A DNA stretch of 64,000 bases from Acinetobacter lanii (GCF_011578285.1 NZ_CP049916.1:1426001-1490000), one strand, 5' to 3'. Shown: positions 35,770 through 46,061, counted from the first letter of the stretch. Made by a program: numbers and translations. The notes: generated from the sequence alone by a model not told the origin.

Positions 35770-36639
35770 TTAACGGCTTTTTAAGATTTGAAGATCGGCA
35801 TATTCAGCAATCCTGTCTGCATTTAAACTGTGAACATGGTCGATAAATGCCACATTAAAACTGCCTACACTCTGTGATTTTTCAAAAGCGAGTTTACCCG
35901 CAATAGCAAAATGCACATGGGCAGCAATACAAGCGATTGTTGGGGGAGTTACGGCAGTATAAGCTGCAATCAAGGCACCCAATGCACAGCCCGTCGCCGT
36001 AACTTTCGGTTGTAAATAACTACCGCCATTGACTTGAATCACCGCATCCCACGCTTTGGACACAATAAAATCCGACTCACCTGAAATGGCGATACATTCT
36101 GCATGCTCGAGCAATACTTGAGCTTGTGCATAAACATCAGCACTGTTTAACGTACTGTCGACGCCTTTAGACTCGACTTGGTTGCCTGCAAGGGTGCTGA
36201 TTTCAGAGGCATTGCCACGAATAACAGTCGGTTTAAATTGTAGTAATTCATCGGTGATGTCTGAGCGCCATTTTAAAACAGGCCCATAACCGACAGGATC
36301 GAGTACCCAAGGCACTTGATGGGTATGCGCCGTTTTGGCAGAAATCTGCATGGCTTGGACTTGTTCAGTGGTCGGGGTACCCAAATTTATACTTAAAGCG
36401 CCACTGATTTGAGTGAAACTTTCCGCTTCAAAGGGATTATCAATCATCGCAGGGGAAGCGCCCGCTGCGAGCAAAATATTGGCTGCATAATTGGCAGCAA
36501 CACTGTTGGTGATGCATTGCACCAAAGGCTGCTGTGTTTGCAGTGCAGTCCACGCTTGAATCACATGTTCAAGTATTGTGCTTGTATCCAATTGAGTATG
36601 CTCAATATTCAAAGTATTTAATGATTCTGGATGATTCAT
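35770..36639 (-). CDS. thiM: hydroxyethylthiazole kinase
   Basis: ThiM phosphorylates 4-methyl-5-(2-hydroxyethyl)thiazole for thiamine salvage. This 289-residue protein shows PLVQCITNSVAANYAANILLAAGASPAM split over the thiazole-binding region, WVLDPVGYG (about residues 110-118), IRGNASEI and the catalytic VTATGCALGALIAAY (about 216-230). An N-terminal extension of about 20 residues precedes the usual family start. AAGGG lies upstream of the ATG. The gene starts nine bases after the stop of the zinc-ribbon gene and is probably co-transcribed with it. No thiD or thiE is adjacent, and no TPP riboswitch is visible upstream. Confidence 0.93.
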   Translation of the reverse strand: MNHPESLNTLNIEHTQLDTSTILEHVIQAWTALQTQQPLVQCITNSVAANYAANILLAAGASPAMIDNPFEAESFTQISGALSINLGTPTTEQVQAMQISAKTAHTHQVPWVLDPVGYGPVLKWRSDITDELLQFKPTVIRGNASEISTLAGNQVESKGVDSTLNSADVYAQAQVLLEHAECIAISGESDFIVSKAWDAVIQVNGGSYLQPKVTATGCALGALIAAYTAVTPPTIACIAAHVHFAIAGKLAFEKSQSVGSFNVAFIDHVHSLNADRIAEYADLQILKSR

Positions 36640-36648
36640 AGCAATCCC

Positions 36649-37812
36649 TTAGCGGGTAAAATAATGATCTTGATGTTTGCAGTTTCTGCACAGCAAGGAC
36701 ACATAGTCGTTGGCATCATATTCTACGGTTAAATCACTCGAACCACAGTGCATACAACGCTTTTGAGAATAAAAGTTTAGACGAGGTTCAATTCTTTTCC
36801 AAGCGTGGCGAATCGGATGAAAAAAGATACTCTCGTCATAACCTAAAAATTTAAACAACAGAATTTCGCTCATGCGACTAAACGGAATATTGTTTGGACG
36901 AGGCAGGGTTGAGGTTTCCCATTTTTCTGTTAAAGATTTTTCACGATACTGTTGCAAGGTTTTTTTCAGCAAATTGGTGTTGATGAAATTTTCATTACGC
37001 GCTTGCAAGGCCTTGCTTTTATATAAATATTCCAAGGCATTTTGAATCAGATAATAAATTTGTCCAACCGCCAATACATCAAGTAAACGGAAACAAAAGG
37101 CTTGAAAGGCATGGTTTCCTGCAATTTGAATACCCCATGTGCGGCAGTAATGTTGTGCAAATTGCACAATTTCCTGATACAGCACCATATATAAAGCTGA
37201 TTTAACTTCTTCAGCATCTTTAAAGGGAATACCTTGGGTTAAGTTTTCAAAAAATAAATGTCTAAGTTGTTGGGTGATGCTATATACACTCGGCTCAGAG
37301 TAGCCGTCTAAACGTACATTGATGTAATACTGATGCACTTCATCCGAGAAATCTTTTGGTACCAAGACCTGATCTTTGACCAATTGTTTGAGTAGATGGT
37401 GTTGAAATAAATAATTGGGGGTAATGGTGTGATATTTAATCTGTTCCCAATCGATAAATTCATTGTACCGATGATGTTCTTGCACTTGCTGATCTAAAAT
37501 ACTCAATAAAAACAGCTTATGCATAAAGCTGAGTTGGGTCAGCTCATATTCAAAATTTTCTTTTTTACGCGCACTGATTTTACGCTGTTCTTGGCGTGCT
37601 GTTTCTTGGGTAATCTTTTTACGATTGCTCTGACATTTTTCACAGTGACAATTGTGGCGCTGATCTTGAAACACACGATGCTGACAATGGTGACATTCAT
37701 GAAAGAAAATGCCTTGCTCATATTGTTCTGCTTCAATCCAGTGCATAGCCGCCTGACATAGCGGGCAACGTGTACTTTCATCGAGTTGTTTTTGCAGAAT
37801 TTGAAGTTGCAT
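36649..37812 (-). CDS. hypothetical protein with zinc-ribbon ends
   Basis: This 387-residue cytoplasmic protein has zinc-binding cysteine pairs at both ends: CPLC, CHHC and CHCEKC in the first 65 residues, and CMHC with CRNC in the last 30. The middle (about residues 75-340) is helical and rich in Gln, His and Tyr, with no recognised motif. The ATG at 37812 is chosen because the upstream GTG at 37857 overlaps a TATAAT that looks like the -10 box. The gene probably shares a transcript with thiM. Function unknown; nucleic-acid binding is a guess from the zinc ribbons. Confidence 0.7.
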   Translation of the reverse strand: MQLQILQKQLDESTRCPLCQAAMHWIEAEQYEQGIFFHECHHCQHRVFQDQRHNCHCEKCQSNRKKITQETARQEQRKISARKKENFEYELTQLSFMHKLFLLSILDQQVQEHHRYNEFIDWEQIKYHTITPNYLFQHHLLKQLVKDQVLVPKDFSDEVHQYYINVRLDGYSEPSVYSITQQLRHLFFENLTQGIPFKDAEEVKSALYMVLYQEIVQFAQHYCRTWGIQIAGNHAFQAFCFRLLDVLAVGQIYYLIQNALEYLYKSKALQARNENFINTNLLKKTLQQYREKSLTEKWETSTLPRPNNIPFSRMSEILLFKFLGYDESIFFHPIRHAWKRIEPRLNFYSQKRCMHCGSSDLTVEYDANDYVSLLCRNCKHQDHYFTR

Positions 37813-37843
37813 AGGACAAGAAAAAATCGACAGAAGAGAATGG

Positions 37844-37853
37844 TTTTGATTAT
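37844..37853 (-). promoter_or_regulatory. candidate -10 box for the zinc-ribbon gene and thiM
   Basis: On the minus strand GTGTATAATC contains a perfect TATAAT about 35 bases before the ATG at 37812. A TTGCGT lies 19 bases further upstream, which is long for a -35 spacing, so the -10 carries most of the evidence. Confidence 0.45.
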
Positions 37854-38095
37854 ACACAGGTCGAATGTCCCTGACGCAACAATAAATAGCCTAAGCATTA
37901 ATGCCATTGGCACATTAAATGCTCATCTAAAAGCTGCATATCTCGATTTAAAATTTTTATAGAATTGAAAATCATAGAATACATGCCCATATATAAATAC
38001 AAAGCAAATGCACAGACAGATGATCAAACTTGTCGTATGATCGAATCATACTCAAGAATTCGTTCTCTGCAGAGACCATAGAATCAGGACATGAT

Positions 38096-40705
38096 ATGAA
38101 TATTGCAGCACAGCCAGTGATCGAAGCAGATCAAACTGTTTATTTAAAAGATTATCAAAAACCATCGTTCCTTGTTGATTCCATCAACCTTGATATTCAA
38201 TTGTTTGAAGATCATACGAATGTCGATTCAACCTTAGTGATGAAACGTCAAACGGCGGGTGATTTGGTGCTCTTAGGGCGTGATCTCGAACTTAAATCAA
38301 TTATTTTAAATGGTCAGGCTTTGACGGAAAATGAATACCAACTCGATGCAGAACAGTTGGTCATTGCCAATGCACCGGATGAGGTGATCCTCAACATTGC
38401 TGTGCAAATTCACCCTGAAACCAATACTCAACTTGAAGGTTTGTATTTGGCGGGTGAAGGTTTATTTGTCACCCAAAATGAACCTGAAGGTTTCCGAAAA
38501 ATTACCTTTTATCCTGACCGTCCAGATGTATTGTCTGAATTTACCACGCGTGTTGAAGCCGATAAAAAATATCCTGTACTGCTTGCCAATGGTAACTTAC
38601 TTGAAAAAGGTGAGGCAGGTGAAGGGCGTCATTATGCGATTTGGCAAGACCCAACCAAAAAGCCAAGCTATTTATTTGCCTGTGTGATTGGTGATTTGGC
38701 CGTTTTAAAAGATTCTTATGTGACCTCAGAAGGTCGTCAAGTTGCATTAGAAATTTATGCTGAAGAAAAAGATATTCCAAAATGCCACATTGCAATGGAA
38801 GCCTTAAAGCATTCGATGCGTTGGGATGAAGAACATTATGGTCGTCCTTATGACCTAGACAACTATATGATTGTGGCAACGTCTGCGTTCAATATGGGGG
38901 CAATGGAAAATAAAGGGCTAAATATTTTCAATACTTCATGTGTGTTGGCAGATGAAGAATACACCACCGATGCTGCGATCATGCGTGTACAGTCAGTGAT
39001 TGCGCATGAATACTTCCATAACTGGACCGGTAACCGAATTACCTGTCGTGACTGGTTCCAATTGTGTCTAAAAGAAGGCTTAACGGTTTTCCGTGATCAG
39101 TCTTTCTCAGAAGACTTACAATCTGCTGCGGTACAGCGTATTGATGATGTCGCCGTGCTAAAAGCGCATCAGTTCCCTGAAGACTCAGGTCCATTGTCAC
39201 ATCCACCACGTCCAGACCATTTTGTCGAAATTAATAATTTCTACACCGCAACGGTGTATGAAAAAGGTGCGGAAATTAACCGCATGATGGCAACCTTGCT
39301 CGGTAAAGAAAAATTCCGTCAAGGCACAGATGAATACTTCAAACGTCACGATGGTCAAGCGGTGACGGTTGAAGATTGGGTGGCGGCATTGAGTGCAGGC
39401 TCTGGTGTAGATTTGTCTGAATTTTTAATTTGGTATAACCAACCGGGCACACCAAAATTAGAAGCCAAAGGTGAATATGATGCGGCTGCTCAGACTTATA
39501 CTTTAAGTTTGAAACAAAGCCTGAAAGCACATCCGAAATATCCAAACTTAAAAGCCGTGCCGATTCCTGTCGCTTTAGCATTGTTCGATGCTACAACAGG
39601 TGAGCAATTGACATTAAATGCCGATGCTTTGGTGGAAAATGGCGTTAAAGACGGTGTGTATCTGTTTGATACCGATAGCGCTACCATTCAATTCACAGGG
39701 TTAAAAGCTCAACCAGTGGTGTCTTTACTGCGTAATTTCTCTGCACCGGTTGATCTTGTATTTAACTATTCAGATGAAGACCTTGCCTTTTTGTTGCAGT
39801 ACGAAACCAATGGTTTTAACCAATGGCAAGCGACCCAAACTTTGCTTGAACGTATTTTATTAAATGGTCATGATGCGGATATTTATATCCAAGCCATGAA
39901 GCAAACCATTCCAAATGTGATTCAACACGATCCATTGCTGGCTTCACGTTTATTTGATGTGCCTGCGGAAGGTTATTTGGGTAGCCGTATAGACTCAGAT
40001 TACAGTCCGGTGAAAGTTCAGGAACAGCGCAATGCCTTGATGTCGACTTTGGCACGCGAATTGGGTTCATTCTGCAAAGAAACTTATTTATCACTTGATC
40101 CATCAGCACAAAAAGACTTCTCTCAAGCCATGGGTGTGCGTGCATTGAAAAACATTATGCTCAGTATGATGGCACGCCAAGGCGATGAAGCTGTGTTTGA
40201 ATTGGCATATCAGCAATATCAAAGCACAGGAAATATGTCTGAGCGCCTAGGTGCATTACGTGTTTTAGAGTGGAATGATGCGCCACAAGCTGAAGCTGCG
40301 CTGACAGATTTTTATATGCGCTTTAAAGATGAAGCCTTGTCTATGGATCAGTGGTTCATGCTGCAAGCGGCTCATCCTAAAGCGACTGCCGAAACCATTG
40401 CATACTTAACCCAACATCCAGATTATGATTTAGGTGTACCTAATCGTATTCGTGCAGTCAGTGGCGGTTTAAATGCCAATCCAGTCAATACATGGAGTTT
40501 TGGTGTGCAGCACTTTATTGGACTGGCCAAATATTTAGATGAGAAAAATCCAATTGTGGGTTCGCGTTTATTACAGGCATTGTCACGCTGGTATACATTG
40601 GCTGAACCGCAACGTTCAGAAGTGAAGGCAGAACTTGAAGCCTTAAAACCACAAGTGAAGTCTAAAAATGTCTCTGAAACATTAAACAGTATGTTGAGTG
40701 TTTAA
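38096..40705 (+). CDS. pepN: aminopeptidase N
   Basis: PepN is the main cytoplasmic M1-family zinc aminopeptidase in many proteobacteria, removing N-terminal residues from peptides. This 869-residue protein has the GAMEN substrate motif in FNMGAMENKGLNIF (about residues 262-275) and the zinc site HEYFHNWTGNR with downstream Glu in LKEGLTVFRDQSF. The C-terminal helical domain is complete. The length equals that of Escherichia coli PepN (870). The ATG at 38096 follows CAGGACATGAT; the upstream frame from 38030 looks non-coding. It is a single gene with a strong terminator. Confidence 0.97.
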   Translation: MNIAAQPVIEADQTVYLKDYQKPSFLVDSINLDIQLFEDHTNVDSTLVMKRQTAGDLVLLGRDLELKSIILNGQALTENEYQLDAEQLVIANAPDEVILNIAVQIHPETNTQLEGLYLAGEGLFVTQNEPEGFRKITFYPDRPDVLSEFTTRVEADKKYPVLLANGNLLEKGEAGEGRHYAIWQDPTKKPSYLFACVIGDLAVLKDSYVTSEGRQVALEIYAEEKDIPKCHIAMEALKHSMRWDEEHYGRPYDLDNYMIVATSAFNMGAMENKGLNIFNTSCVLADEEYTTDAAIMRVQSVIAHEYFHNWTGNRITCRDWFQLCLKEGLTVFRDQSFSEDLQSAAVQRIDDVAVLKAHQFPEDSGPLSHPPRPDHFVEINNFYTATVYEKGAEINRMMATLLGKEKFRQGTDEYFKRHDGQAVTVEDWVAALSAGSGVDLSEFLIWYNQPGTPKLEAKGEYDAAAQTYTLSLKQSLKAHPKYPNLKAVPIPVALALFDATTGEQLTLNADALVENGVKDGVYLFDTDSATIQFTGLKAQPVVSLLRNFSAPVDLVFNYSDEDLAFLLQYETNGFNQWQATQTLLERILLNGHDADIYIQAMKQTIPNVIQHDPLLASRLFDVPAEGYLGSRIDSDYSPVKVQEQRNALMSTLARELGSFCKETYLSLDPSAQKDFSQAMGVRALKNIMLSMMARQGDEAVFELAYQQYQSTGNMSERLGALRVLEWNDAPQAEAALTDFYMRFKDEALSMDQWFMLQAAHPKATAETIAYLTQHPDYDLGVPNRIRAVSGGLNANPVNTWSFGVQHFIGLAKYLDEKNPIVGSRLLQALSRWYTLAEPQRSEVKAELEALKPQVKSKNVSETLNSMLSV

Positions 40706-40740
40706 TCTCGATACGGTTTAAATATTTTAAGCAGTGAATG

Positions 40741-40778
40741 AAACCACTCAAAGTCGATGTGCTTTGGGTGGTTTTTTT
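40741..40778 (+). terminator. intrinsic terminator after pepN
   Basis: AAACCACTCAAAG pairs with CTTTGGGTGGTTT, with one G-T pair and an 8-base loop, and ends in seven T. Confidence 0.9.
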
Positions 40779-40950
40779 ACGGATTGATCTTTTATAAGTC
40801 AAATAGAAGCATAAATGCAAAACTATTCTATAAAATACTATTTTTAATGATTTAATCGGTTTAATATAAATATTATGTGTTATGCATCACATAATATTTA
40901 TTTAATGTGTATTCACTTCATCTAAAGAATTGCGTTATCTCGGGGTTAAA

Positions 40951-41163
40951 ATGTTAGTTAAAGTTGAAAATGGTTTTTATTTAAACTCACATCACATTAT
41001 TGCCATTCGTGTGGCAAAATGTGAAAACACAGGACATTTTTTAGTGGATTTGGAATACACCCCAAACAGTATGCATAAACTGGGCAATTATCAAATTACC
41101 TTTGAAACCAAAACTGAAGCAGAAAATTATTTACATACGTTAAACCAAGCACTTAAATCATAA
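40951..41163 (+). CDS. small hypothetical protein
   Basis: This 70-residue protein begins MLVKVENGFYLNSHHIIAIR. Alternating hydrophobic residues suggest a small beta-rich fold with a C-terminal helix (TEAENYLHTLNQALKS). There is one Cys and no signal or membrane segment. The ATG at 40951 has GGGGTTAAA upstream; a frame start at 40930 is possible but lacks a ribosome site. It stands alone between terminators and faces putA. The family is unknown. Confidence 0.65.
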   Translation: MLVKVENGFYLNSHHIIAIRVAKCENTGHFLVDLEYTPNSMHKLGNYQITFETKTEAENYLHTLNQALKS

Positions 41164-41232
41164 AAAACGCTTAGTGCATTTAAAACGCTCAATAAGAAAA
41201 AAACTAGACCGATAAAAAAACCAAAACGAGAA

Positions 41233-41264
41233 AAAAGCCAAACCGAATATTCAGTTTGGCTTTT
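41233..41264. terminator. bidirectional terminator between the small gene and putA
   Basis: AAAAGCCAAAC and GTTTGGCTTTT form a perfect 11-base stem with a 10-base loop, with A and T runs at either side. Confidence 0.88.
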
Positions 41265-41330
41265 GTTTATTTGAATTCAATCTGTTGATGCAAAATAGAG
41301 CACAGCATCGGGTATAAGTCAGTTATTCGA

Positions 41331-44300
41331 TTAACCTTGTAAGGTCATTAAACTGGCATTCCCGCCTGCAGCCGCCGTATTGATACTCAGCGCACGCTCA
41401 ATAAGCAGGGGTTCAATATGAAGTGGATCTATATCATCCTTAAAATGAGTAATTGCAACAATTGCACCTTCACGTTGCGCCACTTGCTGTTGGATGAGTT
41501 TCAGGTGTTCCACTGAACCGTGATGTAATACTGCGTCAAAGTCCCCCTTAATCACATCTGTGATGCTGTGAATCTGCTGTTTAAGCAGTTTTGGCATAGT
41601 CTGCATCATGTCGAATAGTAGCGTATTATCGGTTAAAATCACCATTTGACTACCGACTGCAAAGATTGCATTCATTTGAGCCAAATACTGTTGTTCAGTT
41701 TCTGCTAAAGCCAGTACACGACTTCGAGCCAAGACGGTATATTGATTGGTTTCACCTGTTGGGCCGGGCAGGATATAACGACCTACAGCGGTCTGTATAG
41801 GTTTCAAGTTTGAACTCGGATGGTATTGTTTCAGCCAAGACTGAAATTCAGCATAAATGGAGTTTTCCGGATGTTGATCGTGCGCTTCTAGTTTATCTAA
41901 AGTGCCAAAAGGCTGAGCACATTCATTCGATTTCTCTGAACAGTTTTTCTGCATCAGTTTATGAATATATAAAGGTCCACCGGCTTTCGGTCCGGTACCG
42001 GAAAGACCTTCGCCGCCAAAGGGTTGCACGCCAACCACTGCACCCACGATATTGCGGTTGATGTATAAGTTACCCACATGCGCTTGATCAATCACGGTCT
42101 GAATCGTTTCATCAATACGGGTATGTAAGCCCATGGTCAGACCATAACCTTTAGCATTGATCTGTGCTAAGAGTTGATCAAGTTCACCGTACTGATAGGT
42201 GATGACATGTAACACAGGGCCAAACACTTCACGCTCTAAATCATTTAAATTCGGCAGCTCAATCAAAGTGGGTGGAATAAAAGTACCATCCTTTAAAGTG
42301 TGATGATTTGGATTCAACATCAGTTGATGAACCGGATAACCCTTCGCTCGCATTGCATCAATATGCTTTTGAATATTTTGTTGCGCTTCTTGATCAATCA
42401 CAGGGCCCACATCCGTGGCTAAGGTATATGGATTGCCTACGCGAAGTTGTTGCATCGCACCTTTGAGCATTTGAATTAAGCTTGGGGCACTGTCTTTTTG
42501 CACACAGAGAACTCGTAAAGCCGAACAACGCTGACCGGCACTGTCAAAGGCAGAGTTCACGGCATCGAGCACGACCTGTTCAGTGAGGGCAGAGGAATCC
42601 ACGATCATGGCATTTTGCCCACCTGTTTCAGCAATCAACGGAATCGGTTGACCATGTGAACTTAGACGTTTAGATACGGTTTTATGTAAAATTTTGGCAA
42701 CTTCAGTTGAACCGGTAAACATAATGCCCTGAATACGAGGGTCTTCAGACAGCTGAGCACCAATGGTTTCACCTCGACCGGGTAACAGTTGTAATACCGC
42801 TTGAGGAACACCTGCTTCCCACAGAATTTTAACGGCTTCCGAGGCAATCAGCGGGGTTTGCTCCGCGGGTTTGGCAATCACACAGTTTCCAACCGCAAGT
42901 GCCGCAGAGATTTGTCCTGAAAAAATTGCCAAAGGAAAATTCCATGGGCTAATGCACAGCACGGTACCTAAAGGTTGAATGAGGGCATCTTGATTAAAAG
43001 ACTGTACTTGGGCGGCATAGTAACGCAAGAAATCTACCGCTTCACGTACTTCGGCAATCCCATTGGCATAGGTTTTACCACTTTCACGGCTGAGTAAAAC
43101 CATCAATTCCTGCATGCGTGATTCCATCAGATCAGCCGCACGAAATAAAATATCTGCGCGATGTTTTGCGCCCACCAACGACCAAGTGTTATGCGCTGCC
43201 TCTGCAGCATGCAGGGCATGATCAACTTGCTGAGCATTCGTTTCTTGAACAAAACCGACAATATCTTGATGATCGGCTGGATTTACAATGGCCTGTTGCG
43301 CTTGAGCTGATCCATGACTTGCAGTTTGATCGTTTAAAAAGAATTCTTGCGCCATTAGGGGCTTGGCGAGCCATTGCTGGGTTTTAAATTGTGCCACCAC
43401 AGCATTTAATTCAGATAGCGCTGAATCATCGGCTAAATCGAGTCCAACTGAGTTGATACGCACAGGCAATAACACATGTTCAGGTAAGGGAATGGCCGGA
43501 TGACTTTCACCTAAACTGCCTGTTTGCAAGGCCGTCTGACGAATTTCATGAATCGGATCTTCAATCAAATCTTCAATTTTTAAGGTCTTATCGGCAATGC
43601 GGTTGACGAATGACGTATTGGCACCATTTTCCAGTAAGCGACGCACTAGATACGCCAATAAGGTTTCATGGTTGCCGACGGGAGCGTAAATTCGACAGGG
43701 CACACCTAATTTATGCTCTTGCTTTGAACCCACCACCTGTTCATACAACGGTTCACCCATGCCGTGCAAACATTGGAACTCGTATTGACCGACATAATAG
43801 TGTTCAGGCTTGGCCATTTCATAAATGGTCGCCAAGGTTTGCGCATTGTGCGTGGCAAACTGCGGATAAATATAATCCGGCGCTGCCAAGAGTTTTTTGG
43901 CACAAGCAATATAAGACAAGTCAGTATGAACTTTGCGGGTAAAGACCGGATAGTCTGCCATGCCATCGACTTGGGCTTTTTTAATTTCACTGTCCCAATA
44001 CGCACCTTTAACCAATCGGATCATCAGGCGTTTACGGCTACGTTTGGCCAAATCAACGATATAATCCACCACGTAGAAACAGCGCTTTTGATAGGCTTGA
44101 ATCACAAAACCAATGCCTTTCCAATCGGCAAGTTCCGGTTCAAAGCATAGACGTTCAAGCAGTTCTAAGGACATCTCTAAACGATCTGCTTCTTCTGCAT
44201 CAATATTTAGACCAATGTTGTAGTCTTTAGCGAGCAGTGCCAAATTTAAAATTTTTGGATACAGCTCATCATGCACCCGTTGAATTTGCGAACGTTGATA

Positions 44301-45119
44301 ACGTGGATGTAAAGCAGAAAGCTTGATGGAAATTCCGGGACCTGAGTAAACGTCTTTGTCTTTTGATGCTTTGCCAATGGCATGAATCGCTTGGGTATAA
44401 TCCTTCAAGTAACGATCAGCATCATGGTCAGTCAGTGCGGCTTCCCCGAGCATGTCATACGAGTAACGAAAGCCTTTTTCTTCTAAAACTTCAGCATGTT
44501 GTAGTGCTTCTTCAATGGTTTCGCCAGTCACAAACTGCTCACCCATCATGCGCATGGCAACATCGACCGCTTTACGAATAATGCCTCGACCACTGCGTGC
44601 TAAAAGACCGGTTAGCATGCTCGATAAGCTTTGTTGTTTTGGGGTTTCCATTAATTTGCCTGTCAGCATTAAGCCCCAAGCCGCCGCATTAACGAACATT
44701 AAATGGCTTTGACCCAAATGTTCTTTCCAATTGCCTTGATTGATCTTGTCACGAATCAGCAAATCACGGGTGGCGCTGTCAGGAATACGCAGTAAGGCCT
44801 CAGCCAAACACATCAGGGCAATGCCTTCTTGGGAGGATAGGGCAAATTCTTGCAACAAGCCTTGTACGATGCCTGCTTTACCGCCTGAGCTTTTACGTTC
44901 ACGTAACGAATGCGCCAAATTAAAGGCGAGGGCATAAATTTTTTGATTCAGTTCAGTATCCATCTCAGTCTGTGCAATTAAATGCTCAACACACTCTGGT
45001 TCGGCACGACGCCATGCGGTATTAATCGCCTGTTCATAGGTGTTGTATTCTTTGAATTCAGTAATGTATTCCGAACTTGGGAGCGTTGTCGCGGGGCGAA
45101 CGATTTCAATCGTATTCAT
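41331..45119 (-). CDS. putA: bifunctional proline dehydrogenase / pyrroline-5-carboxylate dehydrogenase
   Basis: PutA oxidises proline to glutamate in two steps, with FAD and then NAD, channelling the intermediate. In this 1262-residue protein the proline dehydrogenase barrel (about residues 150-570) includes RLVKGAYWDSEIKKAQ and YPQFATHNAQTLA. The aldehyde dehydrogenase part has ISPWNFPLAIFSGQISAALA, GSTEVAKILH and the nucleophile in DSAGQRCSALRVL. It ends in TAAAGGNASLMTLQG. There is no N-terminal ribbon-helix-helix domain, so it should not repress its own gene. AGGATGTGGAT precedes the ATG. An Lrp-type gene is divergent 120 bases away. Confidence 0.96.
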   Translation of the reverse strand: MNTIEIVRPATTLPSSEYITEFKEYNTYEQAINTAWRRAEPECVEHLIAQTEMDTELNQKIYALAFNLAHSLRERKSSGGKAGIVQGLLQEFALSSQEGIALMCLAEALLRIPDSATRDLLIRDKINQGNWKEHLGQSHLMFVNAAAWGLMLTGKLMETPKQQSLSSMLTGLLARSGRGIIRKAVDVAMRMMGEQFVTGETIEEALQHAEVLEEKGFRYSYDMLGEAALTDHDADRYLKDYTQAIHAIGKASKDKDVYSGPGISIKLSALHPRYQRSQIQRVHDELYPKILNLALLAKDYNIGLNIDAEEADRLEMSLELLERLCFEPELADWKGIGFVIQAYQKRCFYVVDYIVDLAKRSRKRLMIRLVKGAYWDSEIKKAQVDGMADYPVFTRKVHTDLSYIACAKKLLAAPDYIYPQFATHNAQTLATIYEMAKPEHYYVGQYEFQCLHGMGEPLYEQVVGSKQEHKLGVPCRIYAPVGNHETLLAYLVRRLLENGANTSFVNRIADKTLKIEDLIEDPIHEIRQTALQTGSLGESHPAIPLPEHVLLPVRINSVGLDLADDSALSELNAVVAQFKTQQWLAKPLMAQEFFLNDQTASHGSAQAQQAIVNPADHQDIVGFVQETNAQQVDHALHAAEAAHNTWSLVGAKHRADILFRAADLMESRMQELMVLLSRESGKTYANGIAEVREAVDFLRYYAAQVQSFNQDALIQPLGTVLCISPWNFPLAIFSGQISAALAVGNCVIAKPAEQTPLIASEAVKILWEAGVPQAVLQLLPGRGETIGAQLSEDPRIQGIMFTGSTEVAKILHKTVSKRLSSHGQPIPLIAETGGQNAMIVDSSALTEQVVLDAVNSAFDSAGQRCSALRVLCVQKDSAPSLIQMLKGAMQQLRVGNPYTLATDVGPVIDQEAQQNIQKHIDAMRAKGYPVHQLMLNPNHHTLKDGTFIPPTLIELPNLNDLEREVFGPVLHVITYQYGELDQLLAQINAKGYGLTMGLHTRIDETIQTVIDQAHVGNLYINRNIVGAVVGVQPFGGEGLSGTGPKAGGPLYIHKLMQKNCSEKSNECAQPFGTLDKLEAHDQHPENSIYAEFQSWLKQYHPSSNLKPIQTAVGRYILPGPTGETNQYTVLARSRVLALAETEQQYLAQMNAIFAVGSQMVILTDNTLLFDMMQTMPKLLKQQIHSITDVIKGDFDAVLHHGSVEHLKLIQQQVAQREGAIVAITHFKDDIDPLHIEPLLIERALSINTAAAGGNASLMTLQG

Positions 45120-45239
45120 ATCCACATCCTGTGAAGGGGCTTAATTGTTGTTGAGTAAATAACCTGATTTAATTTATCATTGCAGAAAATTTACCGAATA
45201 ACTCACTATAATTTCACCCATCTTTAGAGAATAATTCGT

Positions 45240-45728
45240 ATGTCAAATGCCCCGCTGACACTGGATCGTATCGATATCAAAATATTGGACTTGCTACAGA
45301 ACGACGGACGTATTTCAAATATTAAACTGGCCGAAGCGGTGAATCTTTCAGCCACTGCAGCCTTAGCAAGAGTGCAAAAACTGACACAAGAGGGCTATAT
45401 TTTAGGTTTTGAAGCCAAGCTTAATCCTGAGTTGTTGAACGCCAATTTTGTGGTGTTTGTTGAGGTGTTATTAGACAAGACTACCCCGAATGCGTTAGAT
45501 GATTTTTCTGATGCAGTGAAGGATTATCCTGAGATTGTGGCGTGTCATATGATCAGTGGCGGGTTTGATTTTTTGATTAAAATACGCTGTCAAAATATGG
45601 ATGATTACCGCCGTATTTCAGGTCAGATTTTATGGCGTTTACCGGGCTTAAAAGAAACCCGCAGCTATCCCGTCATGGAAGTGATTAAGGATAGCTCGCA
45701 AATTAAGCTGTCGGCCAAGTCAAAGTAA
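45240..45728 (+). CDS. putR: Lrp/AsnC family regulator, probable PutR
   Basis: This 162-residue regulator has an N-terminal helix-turn-helix (DRIDIKILDLLQNDGRISNI and AEAVNLSATAALARVQKL, about residues 9-45). A RAM ligand-binding domain follows (VFVEVLLDKTT to CHMISGGFDFLIKIRCQNMDDY). Its divergence from putA across 120 bases matches the PutR-putA arrangement known in other Gram-negative bacteria, where proline-bound PutR activates putA. The role is inferred from context and family. It should bind in the shared intergenic region. Confidence 0.9.
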   Translation: MSNAPLTLDRIDIKILDLLQNDGRISNIKLAEAVNLSATAALARVQKLTQEGYILGFEAKLNPELLNANFVVFVEVLLDKTTPNALDDFSDAVKDYPEIVACHMISGGFDFLIKIRCQNMDDYRRISGQILWRLPGLKETRSYPVMEVIKDSSQIKLSAKSK

Positions 45729-46061
45729 ATTGAACATGTATTAGATCTCTTGTAAAAGTCGAAAAATGTTCAAAATTAAACCATAAAATAAAGATTGAAA
45801 GATTCTTTTTCGCTTTGCGAGAAGGTCAGGATGAGGAAAATTTTGATATAAATCATCTCCCTTGCGTACTCAGCATATACTCTGAGGGTACTCATCAACT
45901 TTAAAAGGAGAGTGAACTTCCATTATGAATTAAATCGTGCTTAGAATTTGATTTATGCAAGAAGTCTATGGATATCACTCATTCATTTTGAACCTAAAAA
46001 TGCATGCGATCTTGCATTAAAAAAGAGGCACTTAGGCCTCTTTTTAATGATCAATTCAATA
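45729..46061. other. intergenic region between putR and putP
   Basis: This 333-base convergent region contains no convincing coding frame. It ends in a terminator hairpin at 46019-46045. No other structure was seen. Confidence 0.5.
46019..46045. terminator. terminator between putR and putP
   Basis: AAAAGAGGC and GCCTCTTTT form a perfect stem with a 6-base loop. A and T runs on both sides suit the convergent genes. Confidence 0.88.

Noticed and set aside
38030..38095. N-terminal extension of pepN
   Set aside because: The extra 22 codons do not resemble the family. The ATG at 38096 gives the normal length and has a ribosome site.
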